12,344 bases of DNA from JBIOJM01 sp044450785 (GTDB lineage Bacteria > Planctomycetota > Planctomycetia > Isosphaerales > Isosphaeraceae). This document shows, piece after piece, positions 6,856 to 12,344 of the stretch (positions are counted from its first letter, which is position 1; each line of letters opens with the position of its first letter). The position numbers and the translations under genes are program-made. The notes beneath the pieces are model-generated. The model was not told where the DNA came from. It searched no databases and saw only the letters and a program-made list of their open reading frames with translations. The stretch is taken from the NCBI GenBank assembly GCA_044450785.1, contig JBIOJM010000309.1, positions 1-12,344 of the forward strand. The letters run 5' to 3'.

Positions 6856-6976
6856 TCGCAATGCTATGCACGTGGCCGACTTGACCGGTTTTCATCTGGT
6901 CGACGGCTTCCCGGAGTTCTTTCCCGATGTCGCGCTGGGAGTCACGCTCGATGAGTTTATCCTCGGACAGCGGCAT
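6856..6976 (-). pseudogene. N-terminal stub of a HigA-like antitoxin
   Basis: On the minus strand ATG 6976, preceded by AAGGAGAGTGACC, begins MPLSEDKLIERDSQRDIGKE and continues LREAVDQMKTGQVGHVHSIA. RDIGKELREAV..MKTGQVG is the N-terminal signature of HigA-type helix-turn-helix antitoxins, which normally continue for another 60 residues with a TGLSQ..FA..LGVS DNA-binding helix pair. That part is absent: similarity ends where the convergent HD-domain gene ends (6855), and the frame then runs antisense into it to a stop at 6818-6820. The ribosome site and first 40 codons look undamaged, so a 52-residue peptide could still be made. No HigB toxin is visible upstream in transcription; 6977-7103 shows no coding signal. 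Confidence 0.6.
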
Positions 6977-7057
6977 GGTCACTCTCCTTCGATCCTTTCC
7001 CGAAGCGCCGGCGAGGAGTTTATTCCGCGGCGGTAGCCGGCCACGTCGCCGTTCCCG

Positions 7058-7075
7058 TCGCTTGCGCGTCGGGTT
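7058..7075 (+). repeat. 18-base repeat shared with the terminator hairpin
   Basis: TCGCTTGCGCGTCGGGTT here is identical to 173-190. In the first copy it forms the right side of the 14-bp stem; here no left arm is present within about 60 bases upstream, so it is a half element. In both places it lies beside a three-hairpin repeat. Confidence 0.6.
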
Positions 7076-7103
7076 GGTGTGGACACAGCCCTCATGGCTC
7101 TCT

Positions 7104-7235
7104 AACGCGACGCGCCAGTTTTGAAGTTGCGCCTTGGCGTCTTCGCCCCAAAGGGGCAGTAACATATCAGCCCAGGGCGACGCCCTGGGAACAAACAAAC
7201 GACACGAATCAGCAGAGCCCTGTAAGGGCGTGACA
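7104..7235 (-). repeat. Three-hairpin dispersed repeat, copy 2 (inverted)
   Basis: This is the inverted copy. In plus-strand order it has GCCCC-AAA-GGGGC (7145-7157), CCCAGGGC-GAC-GCCCTGGG (7171-7189) and GCCCT-GTA-AGGGC (7217-7229). On the minus strand the tail reads GGCGCAACTTCAAAACTGGC, matching copies 1 and 3. All three loops differ from the other copies and every stem base is kept. It is more diverged between hairpins than copies 1 and 3 are from each other. It faces copy 3 across about 33 bases. Confidence 0.7.
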
Positions 7236-7267
7236 AGGACAGGCTCCCTGCCTCAATGGAAAATGAA

Positions 7268-7410
7268 CAGTGGTCCCGCTGGGATTGAACACGATGTTCG
7301 GCCCTTTCAGGGCACGGGTCATCACGTGATCCAGATCCCAGGGCGTTGCCCTGGGCTGGAATGTCGCTGCCCCTGCGGGGCGAAATCCAAGAATAGCAAC
7401 TTCAAGACGC
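7268..7410 (+). repeat. Three-hairpin dispersed repeat, copy 3
   Basis: This is a direct copy of 3-145: GCCCT-TTC-AGGGC (7301-7313), CCCAGGGC-GTT-GCCCTGGG (7337-7355) and GCCCC-TGC-GGGGC (7369-7381), with the same 23-base and 13-base spacers as copy 1. The tail AGCAACTTCAAGACGCC is also shared. With copy 2 it forms an imperfect inverted repeat between the HD-domain and DUF1559 genes. The rest of 6977-7486 shows no gene. Confidence 0.75.
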
Positions 7411-7414
7411 CCCG

Positions 7415-7435
7415 GCCACGGTTTTTGACCGTGGC
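7415..7435 (-). terminator. Hairpin downstream of the DUF1559 gene
   Basis: GCCACGGT (7415-7422) and ACCGTGGC (7428-7435) form a perfect 8-bp stem with a TTTTG loop, about 50 bases beyond the end of the ECF operon. No T run follows on the minus strand, so termination here would be weak or factor-dependent. Confidence 0.3.
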
Positions 7436-7486
7436 GTTATCCGGTCTCGAAGCGCGTCACTGTACCTTCCCTGGCAGCGCAACCCC

Positions 7487-9025
7487 TCAAAAATCCTCGG
7501 CCGCAATCACCTCGCCCCCATTGCAGCTCAGCAAGGCGCGGAGGGTCGCCGGCGCGATCTTCTCAGAAAGAAAATGCACGGAGCCGTCCGCGAAGGCGGC
7601 GTTCGTTCCCCGGGTGTGGCTCTTGAAGATGCCTTCGGTCTTCGGCTCCGGGTCGACCTCCCAGTCCTCGGGCTTGGTCCAGACGACTGCGCGGTCGTCG
7701 CCGGCATCGATCACGATGATGGTGTTACTGGTGCCGTCGGTGATATGGCGAAGCTTGACCGGCTCGGCGCCCCGCAAGATCGTCCGCGCGCCGCGGGGGG
7801 CCAGGTACCGCGTCTTGCCCTCGCGGGCCAGATCGTCTCGCTGGTTGGGACACCGATAGGTGGCCGGCATCTTGGCGATCAGCGCGCGGTTGTGGGGGCT
7901 GTCCCAGGCCTCGTCGAGGTGGAATTCGTCGTACAGGTCCTTCCGTTCGAGGTACGGCAAGATCAAGACCCGCCAGCTCAAGAGCGGCTTACCTTCTTTG
8001 TCGCGGGTGTAAGCTGGCGGAAAAGCTTCGTGTCGAGAATGGTAGTTGTGCATGGCGAGAACGATTTGCTTTTCGTTGTTGACGCACTGGCTCCGAAGCG
8101 CGGCCTGCCGCGCGGGTCGGAGTGCGGCATCGATCAGCGAGGCAGCCTGCTGGGCATCGACGTTGAGCGTGATCCGGTTGTCCGTGACCGTGGGCTTGAT
8201 GCCTTCCAGGATTTTGGGCAATCCGGGAACCACGTTCAGGACCTCGGGCGACCGGCCCAGAAACGCCGTGACATTCTCACCCAGGCGCAGCAACGCTTTG
8301 GAGGCGTTGGCGTCCTGGGAGGCGGCCACCAGCCGCAGGCTCGGTCTGGCCCCGATCTCCAGGCCGGCGGCCGCCCAGAGCATGCCGCGGGTCAGGTCGG
8401 TGGTCGGTCCGCCGCCGAGCTCGGCCGGGAAGCTCGGCACCATCTCCTCCAGGATGCGGCGGCTGTCCGCCGACGGCAGGACCAGCAGGCGGGCGGCGAT
8501 GGACCCGTCCCTCACGGCAACAAACGAAGCGGACAGCTCGGGACGGGGCACCGCCGGTGCATGGCGGGCCCGCTCCAGTGCAGCCGGGGTTCCCGCAAAA
8601 ACCGCGTCGTGAACCGTCGCACAATGGGGAAATGTGACCAGTGGCGGCTCTTTCCCGCCTCCACAGAAGAGCCGGCCGATCTCGGCGGAATCGGCCCCCT
8701 CGACCAAGGGGACGACCACGAACGGCGGACCGGGCATGTCGATCACGCTGAATACAAGGTACAGCTCCTTGGCTCCCGCACGGCGGAGCGCGTCAGACCA
8801 TCGCAGCGTGACCTTCTTGGTATCAGCGAGAAAGCCCGGAGGCGGATCGCCGAAGACGCGGGTCGCAAGCCCTGGCAGGTCCGCCCGGACCAGGTCGAGC
8901 TGAAGGACGGCGAATACGTCTGATTCCACGAAGGGGGCGATCGCCTTGATCCGAGGATCGGCGACCGATTGCCCGGGGGCCTGGCATAAACACAGTAGCA
9001 AGAGCGCGGTAGATATCGTCGACAT
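7487..9025 (-). CDS. Secreted DUF1559-domain protein
   Basis: A 512-residue exported protein, last gene of the ECF operon. Residues 5-22 are a hydrophobic signal segment (TALLLLCLC...SVA) with no basic residue before it. Residues 23-300 form a domain I do not recognise. From about 305 a DUF1559 (PF07596) domain is clear: QCVNNEKQIVLAMHNYHSRH (314-333), LLSWRVLILPYLE (348-360), YDEFHLDEAWDSPHN (365-379), YRCPNQ (390-395), DGTSNTIIVIDAG (430-442) and FADGSVHFLSEKI (478-490). The family, expanded in planctomycetes, normally sits directly behind a type IV pilin-like methylated helix; here that leader is missing and the domain sits behind a 280-residue extension. GGGAG precedes the ATG. A 74-base gap with a hairpin separates it from the preceding gene. 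The biochemical role of the family is unknown. Confidence 0.9.
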   Translation of the reverse strand: MSTISTALLLLCLCQAPGQSVADPRIKAIAPFVESDVFAVLQLDLVRADLPGLATRVFGDPPPGFLADTKKVTLRWSDALRRAGAKELYLVFSVIDMPGPPFVVVPLVEGADSAEIGRLFCGGGKEPPLVTFPHCATVHDAVFAGTPAALERARHAPAVPRPELSASFVAVRDGSIAARLLVLPSADSRRILEEMVPSFPAELGGGPTTDLTRGMLWAAAGLEIGARPSLRLVAASQDANASKALLRLGENVTAFLGRSPEVLNVVPGLPKILEGIKPTVTDNRITLNVDAQQAASLIDAALRPARQAALRSQCVNNEKQIVLAMHNYHSRHEAFPPAYTRDKEGKPLLSWRVLILPYLERKDLYDEFHLDEAWDSPHNRALIAKMPATYRCPNQRDDLAREGKTRYLAPRGARTILRGAEPVKLRHITDGTSNTIIVIDAGDDRAVVWTKPEDWEVDPEPKTEGIFKSHTRGTNAAFADGSVHFLSEKIAPATLRALLSCNGGEVIAAEDF

Positions 9026-9075
9026 GATGGTTCTCCCGAGGGTAACGCGGCCATTTTGTCCGTGGTGCCTTCAGA

Positions 9076-9094
9076 CACGGGCCATAAGCCCGTG
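9076..9094. repeat. Intercistronic hairpin, possible dispersed palindrome
   Basis: CACGGGC (9076-9082) and GCCCGTG (9088-9094) form a 7-bp stem with loop CATAA in the gap between the two secreted-protein genes. It could lower expression of the DUF1559 gene relative to the genes before it, or protect the upstream message 3' end. There is no T run on the minus strand. Confidence 0.35.
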
Positions 9095-9099
9095 CCACG

Positions 9100-10575
9100 T
9101 CAGCGTGTCCATTTCAGCTCGTAGTTAATCTTGAACTGAGGAATGTCGGGCGCACCGGGCGGAGAGGGGGCCGACAGGATGGCGCGGTCGCCCTCAACCC
9201 GGTAATCAAAGGGGTGACCGGTCGCCGGGTCGATCGGCGCGGGCGCCTCGGAGATCTCCTCCAGCTTTCGCGGGAATTGGCCGTGGGCCGCGGCGTAGAG
9301 CCGGATCGCCTCGATGCACTCAATCGCGTCGAGATGCCGGTCGGCCCTCAACTGCGCCACCTGGACCGACCTGATCGCCGGGAGGAGCATCGTGAACAAC
9401 TTCAGGAGCATATTCATGTTGGCGTGAGACTGGCGGGTGGTCGACGACCCGTCCATGGCCTTGTACGCCTGGTAATACGGCAGACCCGTCCATTTGAAGA
9501 CATCATCGCGCAACTGCTGGTACGACTGAAAGGTGTGCAGAGCGGCCACCTGGACGGCCGGCATGGCCTCTACCTGGGCTGCCGGCCGGCGCTGGGCGAT
9601 CAGGGCGCGCTTGGCTTCGGGATAAGCCTGGGCGACCAGGGCGGCCAGTCCGAGCTTGTAAGACCAATCCTGCACACCGCCCGATCCCGAGGCGGAGGGC
9701 GCCCGAGCGGCCAGGCCGGCGAATTTGAAGAGCTTTTCTTGCAGCTCGGCGGTGAACATGCGGGCTTTCTCCACGCTCCAGGGTACGCCATCGAGCTCGC
9801 GGAGCTGCGGGACCTCGCGCTCCAGATCGAAGCGCTCGCCCTCATAGGCCGCCGTCATGTCGATGAAGGGACGAGGCCGATTGGCCAGGGCCCAGTAAAG
9901 GCTGGGCGTTCCCGGAGCCTGGATGAGATCTTCCAAGACCTTGGCCATCAGCTCGCTCAGGGAAACACCGACCAGCGACTGGATCAAAATTGGTCCCTCA
10001 CTGACGTGCCGCGCCATGGCATAGCCCGTTTGAATCCAATACACCGCCTCATCGATTTTGCCGTCGAGGACGGCGAACCGGGCCCGGAGGGCGACCAGCC
10101 GGCCGAGCGCCCTCATCTCCTGCATCTCGGGAAGCATGAGCTCGATCCCTTCCGTCCGCGAGTCGAATTCCCAGTTGCAGGTGAGGCGGCGCGCACCCAG
10201 CTCGGTCTCGTGGAGGGACGACCGATAGGTTTCGAGCCACTGGCGCGCCTGATCGTGGGGAATCGCATTGAGCGGGCCAGTGATCCACTGGCCGCTCGCT
10301 TGCTCCTCGGTGGCGGGCGACTCCTTGGCCCGCCGCGTCCTCTGCCGTGTGTCTTGGAACATCAGGATGGCGCGGTGGTAGAAGATCGCGGCGTTGCCGG
10401 GAATCTGTGTGCTACGCTCGGGCAGGATCCGGTACTTGAGGGCGGGCACCGGCTCCGCGGCCGGCCGGAGCACAATCGCAACCGCAGGGTGCTCGGCGTC
10501 CTCTTCGCGGGCCAGCGTCGTCGAAACCAAGACGGTGAGGACCAGCCCGGTCATCAATGCGGGAGCACGGATCAT
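9100..10575 (-). CDS. Secreted planctomycete protein of unknown function
   Basis: A 491-residue exported protein. An N-terminal signal peptide (MIRAPALMTGLVLTVLVSTT, cleavage likely near LA-REED, residue 22) is followed by a mostly helical body with no catalytic motif I recognise. The C-terminal part AIECIEAIRLYAAAHGQFPR (417-436), with KLEEI, PIDPATGHPFDYRVEGD (447-463) and a hydrophobic strand, resembles the C-terminal segment of pseudopilin-like planctomycete proteins ('A.EA.R.YA..HG..P..L..I...P.DP.TG.PF.Y'). Its ATG overlaps the stop of the preceding anti-sigma-like gene by four bases (ATGA), so the two are translationally coupled. Position between the anti-sigma-like gene and a secreted DUF1559 gene suggests it is a target or partner of the sigma system (inference). 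I do not assign a function. Confidence 0.82.
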   Translation of the reverse strand: MIRAPALMTGLVLTVLVSTTLAREEDAEHPAVAIVLRPAAEPVPALKYRILPERSTQIPGNAAIFYHRAILMFQDTRQRTRRAKESPATEEQASGQWITGPLNAIPHDQARQWLETYRSSLHETELGARRLTCNWEFDSRTEGIELMLPEMQEMRALGRLVALRARFAVLDGKIDEAVYWIQTGYAMARHVSEGPILIQSLVGVSLSELMAKVLEDLIQAPGTPSLYWALANRPRPFIDMTAAYEGERFDLEREVPQLRELDGVPWSVEKARMFTAELQEKLFKFAGLAARAPSASGSGGVQDWSYKLGLAALVAQAYPEAKRALIAQRRPAAQVEAMPAVQVAALHTFQSYQQLRDDVFKWTGLPYYQAYKAMDGSSTTRQSHANMNMLLKLFTMLLPAIRSVQVAQLRADRHLDAIECIEAIRLYAAAHGQFPRKLEEISEAPAPIDPATGHPFDYRVEGDRAILSAPSPPGAPDIPQFKINYELKWTR

Positions 10576-11165
10576 GAGGGACCTCCAGGGTTAAGAAGTT
10601 TCTCGAGATCGAGACGGCGCAGCGAACCAGCCGGCTCGAGTGGGGTGACGTCTCGATCGATCTGGCCACCGGAACGCGACACGAGCGGAGCACGTTCGGG
10701 CAACGCGTCGAGCCCGAACCGGAGTACGAGGTCCTGAAGGCGCTGAGAGTCCGAAACCCCGGCCGAGGCGAGAGGCCAGAGTGCGTCCTCGGGTAAGGAA
10801 CGCTGGCTCAGGACGTTCACCGGTGACGGCGACGGGATCGTCGCGCCCGGCGTGGGGCCCGTCGAGGACGTGGAGACGGTCGGCGGCGATGGCGGCGCCG
10901 GCGCCGGCTCGTGAACCACGACGATCCGATCGACGACCCGCCCGGCCGGTCGAACGGCGAGGACCAGCGACTCGGATACCAGGGCAATCGCGAGCGTCGC
11001 CGCGATCGAGGGCCAAGCCCAGCGACCCCGCGACGGAGAGCGCGCCGATAGTGCCCCGGCCTGGAACATCAATCGGTCCCGATCGAGACGGCTCGAGACG
11101 GGAACCAATCCCTCGAGCGCCGACTCGATCGCCTTCAGCTCTGGATCGGGCGGAATGTGCGACAT
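10572..11165 (-). CDS. Anti-sigma-factor-like single-pass membrane protein
   Basis: A 197-residue protein directly after the ECF sigma gene. The N-terminal cytoplasmic part has PELKAIESALEGLVPVSSRL, then DRDRLMFQAG (28-37), a pattern I associate with planctomycete proteins encoded next to ECF factors. A single hydrophobic helix lies at about 50-71 after a basic RSPSRGR. A Pro/Ser/Thr-rich linker follows (86-119), then a short helical C-terminal region predicted outside the membrane. No zinc-binding H..C..C anti-sigma motif is present. The start at 11165 lies 31 bases inside the sigma gene, and its stop overlaps the next start by four bases, so its synthesis is tied to both. By position and topology it is the likely membrane anchor or inhibitor of the sigma factor; this is inferred, not shown by a domain match. 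Confidence 0.78.
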   Translation of the reverse strand: MSHIPPDPELKAIESALEGLVPVSSRLDRDRLMFQAGALSARSPSRGRWAWPSIAATLAIALVSESLVLAVRPAGRVVDRIVVVHEPAPAPPSPPTVSTSSTGPTPGATIPSPSPVNVLSQRSLPEDALWPLASAGVSDSQRLQDLVLRFGLDALPERAPLVSRSGGQIDRDVTPLEPAGSLRRLDLEKLLNPGGPS

Positions 11166-11644
11166 GAGACCCCCAACCGTTCTCGAATCCGGGCCAAACC
11201 CGCGCAGTAAAGCCGGTGTGCGGTGCTCGCCGAGCAGCCCGAGACCTCGGCGATCTGTTCGAAAGTGAGACCGCCCCAGAGATGGGCGACGATCACCTCA
11301 CGTTGTTCCAGCGGCAACGACCGCAGCTCGGCCGATGCCGTTTCCGGGTCAAGCGAGCCGGGCTTCATCACCGCGGGATCGGTCTGGAACCAGGGCGCCG
11401 ACCCCGAGGCGGATTCGGTTTCATGCCGCCGGCGCCGTTTGGCGGCGATCGCGGCATTGAGCGCACCGTTCCGCACCACCCGGAAGAGCCACGCGGCCGG
11501 CTTGTCCGGCAGCGAGCGCTGCGAGGCGAGCTTGAGGAATGCCTCCTGGACGACGTCCTCCGGCGAGTCGCACCACTGCCGCGCGTAAAGCTCGAGCGCG
11601 GCCGCGTGCCGATCGACAAGCCGCCCCAGCCATTCGTGATCCAT
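11135..11644 (-). CDS. ECF-type RNA polymerase sigma factor
   Basis: A 169-residue sigma-70 factor of the extracytoplasmic-function group. Region 2 is at about 5-72: DSPEDVVQEAFLKLASQ (core binding) and PAAWLFRVVRNGALNAAIAA followed by KRRRR (the -10 recognition helix area). A variable acidic/serine linker follows (74-104). Region 4 is at 107-157: LRSLPLEQREVIVAHLWGGL, TFEQIAEVSGCSAST and HRLYCAGLARIRERL (the helix-turn-helix that reads the -35). There is no C-terminal extension, so it is a minimal ECF. The frame is open back to 11689, but MDHEWLGRLVDRHAAAL at 11644 is the natural family start, with GAAGG about ten bases before it. It heads a four-gene operon and overlaps the anti-sigma-like gene by 31 bases. 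ECF factors often drive their own operon; no promoter match is evident. Confidence 0.92.
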   Translation of the reverse strand: MDHEWLGRLVDRHAAALELYARQWCDSPEDVVQEAFLKLASQRSLPDKPAAWLFRVVRNGALNAAIAAKRRRRHETESASGSAPWFQTDPAVMKPGSLDPETASAELRSLPLEQREVIVAHLWGGLTFEQIAEVSGCSASTAHRLYCAGLARIRERLGVSCRTFRPIQS

Positions 11645-11712
11645 GCGTGGTTGCCTTCGAGTCAACCCGACTGCCTGCCCTCCACCCATAATGACAACTC
11701 TCGGGGCAAGTC

Positions 11713-11734
11713 ATCCCAAGAATATCCTTGGGAT
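11713..11734. promoter_or_regulatory. 8-bp inverted repeat upstream of the sigma gene
   Basis: ATCCCAAG (11713-11720) and CTTGGGAT (11727-11734) are a perfect inverted repeat with a 6-base AT-rich spacer, 69 bases before the sigma-factor ATG and 35 bases after the toxin remnant. It could be a dimeric operator for the sigma operon or the terminator stem of the toxin-antitoxin transcript. There is no T run on either side. Confidence 0.3.
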
Positions 11735-11768
11735 CGCGGCAGGCTCGTTGGCTCAAGGCGAAATGACG

Positions 11769-11891
11769 TCAGTTGTTGCCGTCAGTCTGTGGGCTACGCC
11801 CAGACCAATATCCTGGACGCCGTTTCTGGTGTGCAACCGCGGCGATCCAGATCGATTGGTCGAATTCGACGTAATAAACCGTGTAAGTCAA
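11769..11891 (-). pseudogene. C-terminal remnant of a RelE/ParE toxin
   Basis: Directly after the antitoxin stop, in another frame, the minus strand reads TYTVYYVEFDQSIWIAAVAH and then QKRRPGYWSGR before a TGA at 11769-11771. This matches the last strand and tail of RelE/ParE toxins (YxVYYxVxxDxxxxxAVxHxRRxPxYW). About 38 codons are left of a toxin that normally has about 95-100, so the start and the first two thirds are missing. The frame overlaps the antitoxin stop (TTGA, 11891-11888), which suggests one internal deletion fused the antitoxin end to the toxin tail. An active toxin is very unlikely. Confidence 0.6.
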
Positions 11892-12115
11892 GGATAGCGC
11901 TCGCGCAGCTCAGCGATGAATTCGTCAACAGGTCGACCAGTCGCGCGGCCCGAGCGTATTTCCTCGACACGTCTCCCAGCCTCTTCGTCCCAGGCGGCTT
12001 CGACATCATCGTCCTCAGGATGAAGAGACGTGAGGAGAAAATGAGCCAGCTCAGCACGATCGCCGTTCGAAAGAGTGACGAGCTGGGCTTTCCACTGCTC
12101 GATTACCGAGTTCAT
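11888..12115 (-). CDS. Addiction-module antitoxin (TIGR02574 type)
   Basis: A 75-residue acidic antitoxin of the 'putative addiction module component' family (TIGR02574/PF09720), partner of RelE/ParE toxins. The LSNGDRAELAHFLLTSL segment (15-31) gives the conserved helix, and DDDVEAAWDEEAGRRVEEIR with SGRATGRPVDEFIAELRERY (35-74) gives the AAW-E-E...R..E...G....P..E....LR toxin-binding half. Length is normal and no stop interrupts it. ATG 12115 has only a modest purine run (AGAGG) about ten bases before. Its toxin gene is reduced to a C-terminal remnant right after it, so this is an orphan antitoxin. It may bind a related toxin elsewhere in the genome or be decaying (inference). Confidence 0.85.
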   Translation of the reverse strand: MNSVIEQWKAQLVTLSNGDRAELAHFLLTSLHPEDDDVEAAWDEEAGRRVEEIRSGRATGRPVDEFIAELRERYP

Positions 12116-12199
12116 GAAACGATGCCTCTAGAGACATGACCGAGTCTCGGACGCGACGGCCGAACTCTACCTCCCAACGCGGCTGATCCGCAACAGGTC

Positions 12200-12301
12200 G
12201 TAGGGTGGGTCGAAACGATGCTTTGCATCGTGAGGCCCACCGATCGCCACGGCTCTCCCGGTGGGCCTCGCCGCGACGTGTCGCGGCTCGACCCACCCTA
12301 C
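12200..12301. repeat. Cloverleaf-like palindromic repeat element
   Basis: An outer perfect 14-bp stem, GTAGGGTGGGTCGA (12200-12213) with TCGACCCACCCTAC (12288-12301), encloses three perfect hairpins in sequence: ACGATGC/GCATCGT (12215-12231), GAGGCCCACCG/CGGTGGGCCTC (12232-12269) and GCCGCGAC/GTCGCGGC (12270-12287). The hairpins fill the interior almost without spare bases, giving a four-way junction. The look is that of a small non-coding mobile or REP-like element. The rest of 12116-12344 shows no gene. Confidence 0.8.
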
Positions 12302-12344
12302 TCATCGCTTCCGCGGGAACCACTCCCGCCCAAAGATGCGCGCA

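Noticed and set aside
7104..7410. CRISPR array
   Set aside because: The repeat units are palindrome clusters in opposite orientations, without regular repeat-spacer periodicity, and no cas gene is present.
7574..8923. Open plus-strand frame of 449 codons opposite the DUF1559 gene
   Set aside because: It is an antisense shadow; the DUF1559 motifs on the minus strand are unambiguous.
9214..10737. Open plus-strand frame of 507 codons opposite the secreted-protein gene
   Set aside because: The minus-strand frame has a signal peptide, recognisable C-terminal motif and operon overlaps; the plus frame has none and spans two genes.
11216..12139. Plus-strand frame of 307 codons over the sigma gene, toxin remnant and antitoxin
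   Set aside because: It crosses three unrelated minus-strand features and an intergenic dyad and has no motif.
12051..12323. Minus-strand frame of 90 codons
   Set aside because: It reads through the cloverleaf repeat and out of frame over the antitoxin; its composition is Arg-rich with no motif.

Overview
The window looks like chromosomal DNA from a high-GC planctomycete, most likely an Isosphaeraceae/Gemmataceae-type organism. This is inference from content: a secreted DUF1559 protein, an ECF sigma factor followed by a single-helix protein of the kind planctomycetes carry beside ECF factors, divergent Uma2-family proteins in tandem, a phosphomannose-isomerase-like cupin, and several hairpin-bearing dispersed repeats. 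No rRNA, tRNA, CRISPR array, transposase or phage gene was found.

Left part (1-3837). A minus-strand operon runs from a cupin protein (2350-3588) through two tandem Uma2-family proteins (1651-2340 and 907-1593) to a two-helix membrane protein with a PH-like C-terminus (242-907). The genes abut or overlap, with Shine-Dalgarno sequences at or next to the preceding stop codons. A strong hairpin followed by TTTT on the minus strand (141-183) is a likely terminator. It lies next to the first copy of a three-hairpin repeat.

Middle (3838-7486). A frameshifted UPF0175-type antitoxin remnant, possibly with the first codons of its PIN-type toxin, is followed by a minus-strand extended SDR sugar-nucleotide epimerase/dehydratase (4310-5275). 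Divergent from that are a nicotinamidase-like cysteine hydrolase (5356-5961) and an HD-domain protein (6034-6855). Next come the N-terminal stub of a HigA-like antitoxin on the minus strand and two inverted copies of the three-hairpin repeat.

Right part (7487-11644). A four-gene minus-strand operon encodes an ECF sigma factor, an anti-sigma-like single-pass membrane protein, a 491-residue secreted protein of unknown function and a secreted DUF1559 protein. The first three genes overlap. The logical reading is a sigma/anti-sigma pair controlling exported proteins.

Right end (11690-12344). A short TIGR02574-type addiction-module antitoxin is intact, but its RelE/ParE toxin survives only as about 38 C-terminal codons joined directly to the antitoxin stop. 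Beyond it is a dispersed repeat that can fold as a 14-bp outer stem enclosing three perfect hairpins.

The main themes are three decayed toxin-antitoxin loci in 12 kb, two families of structured repeats, and a compact ECF-controlled secretion operon whose cargo has no assigned role.
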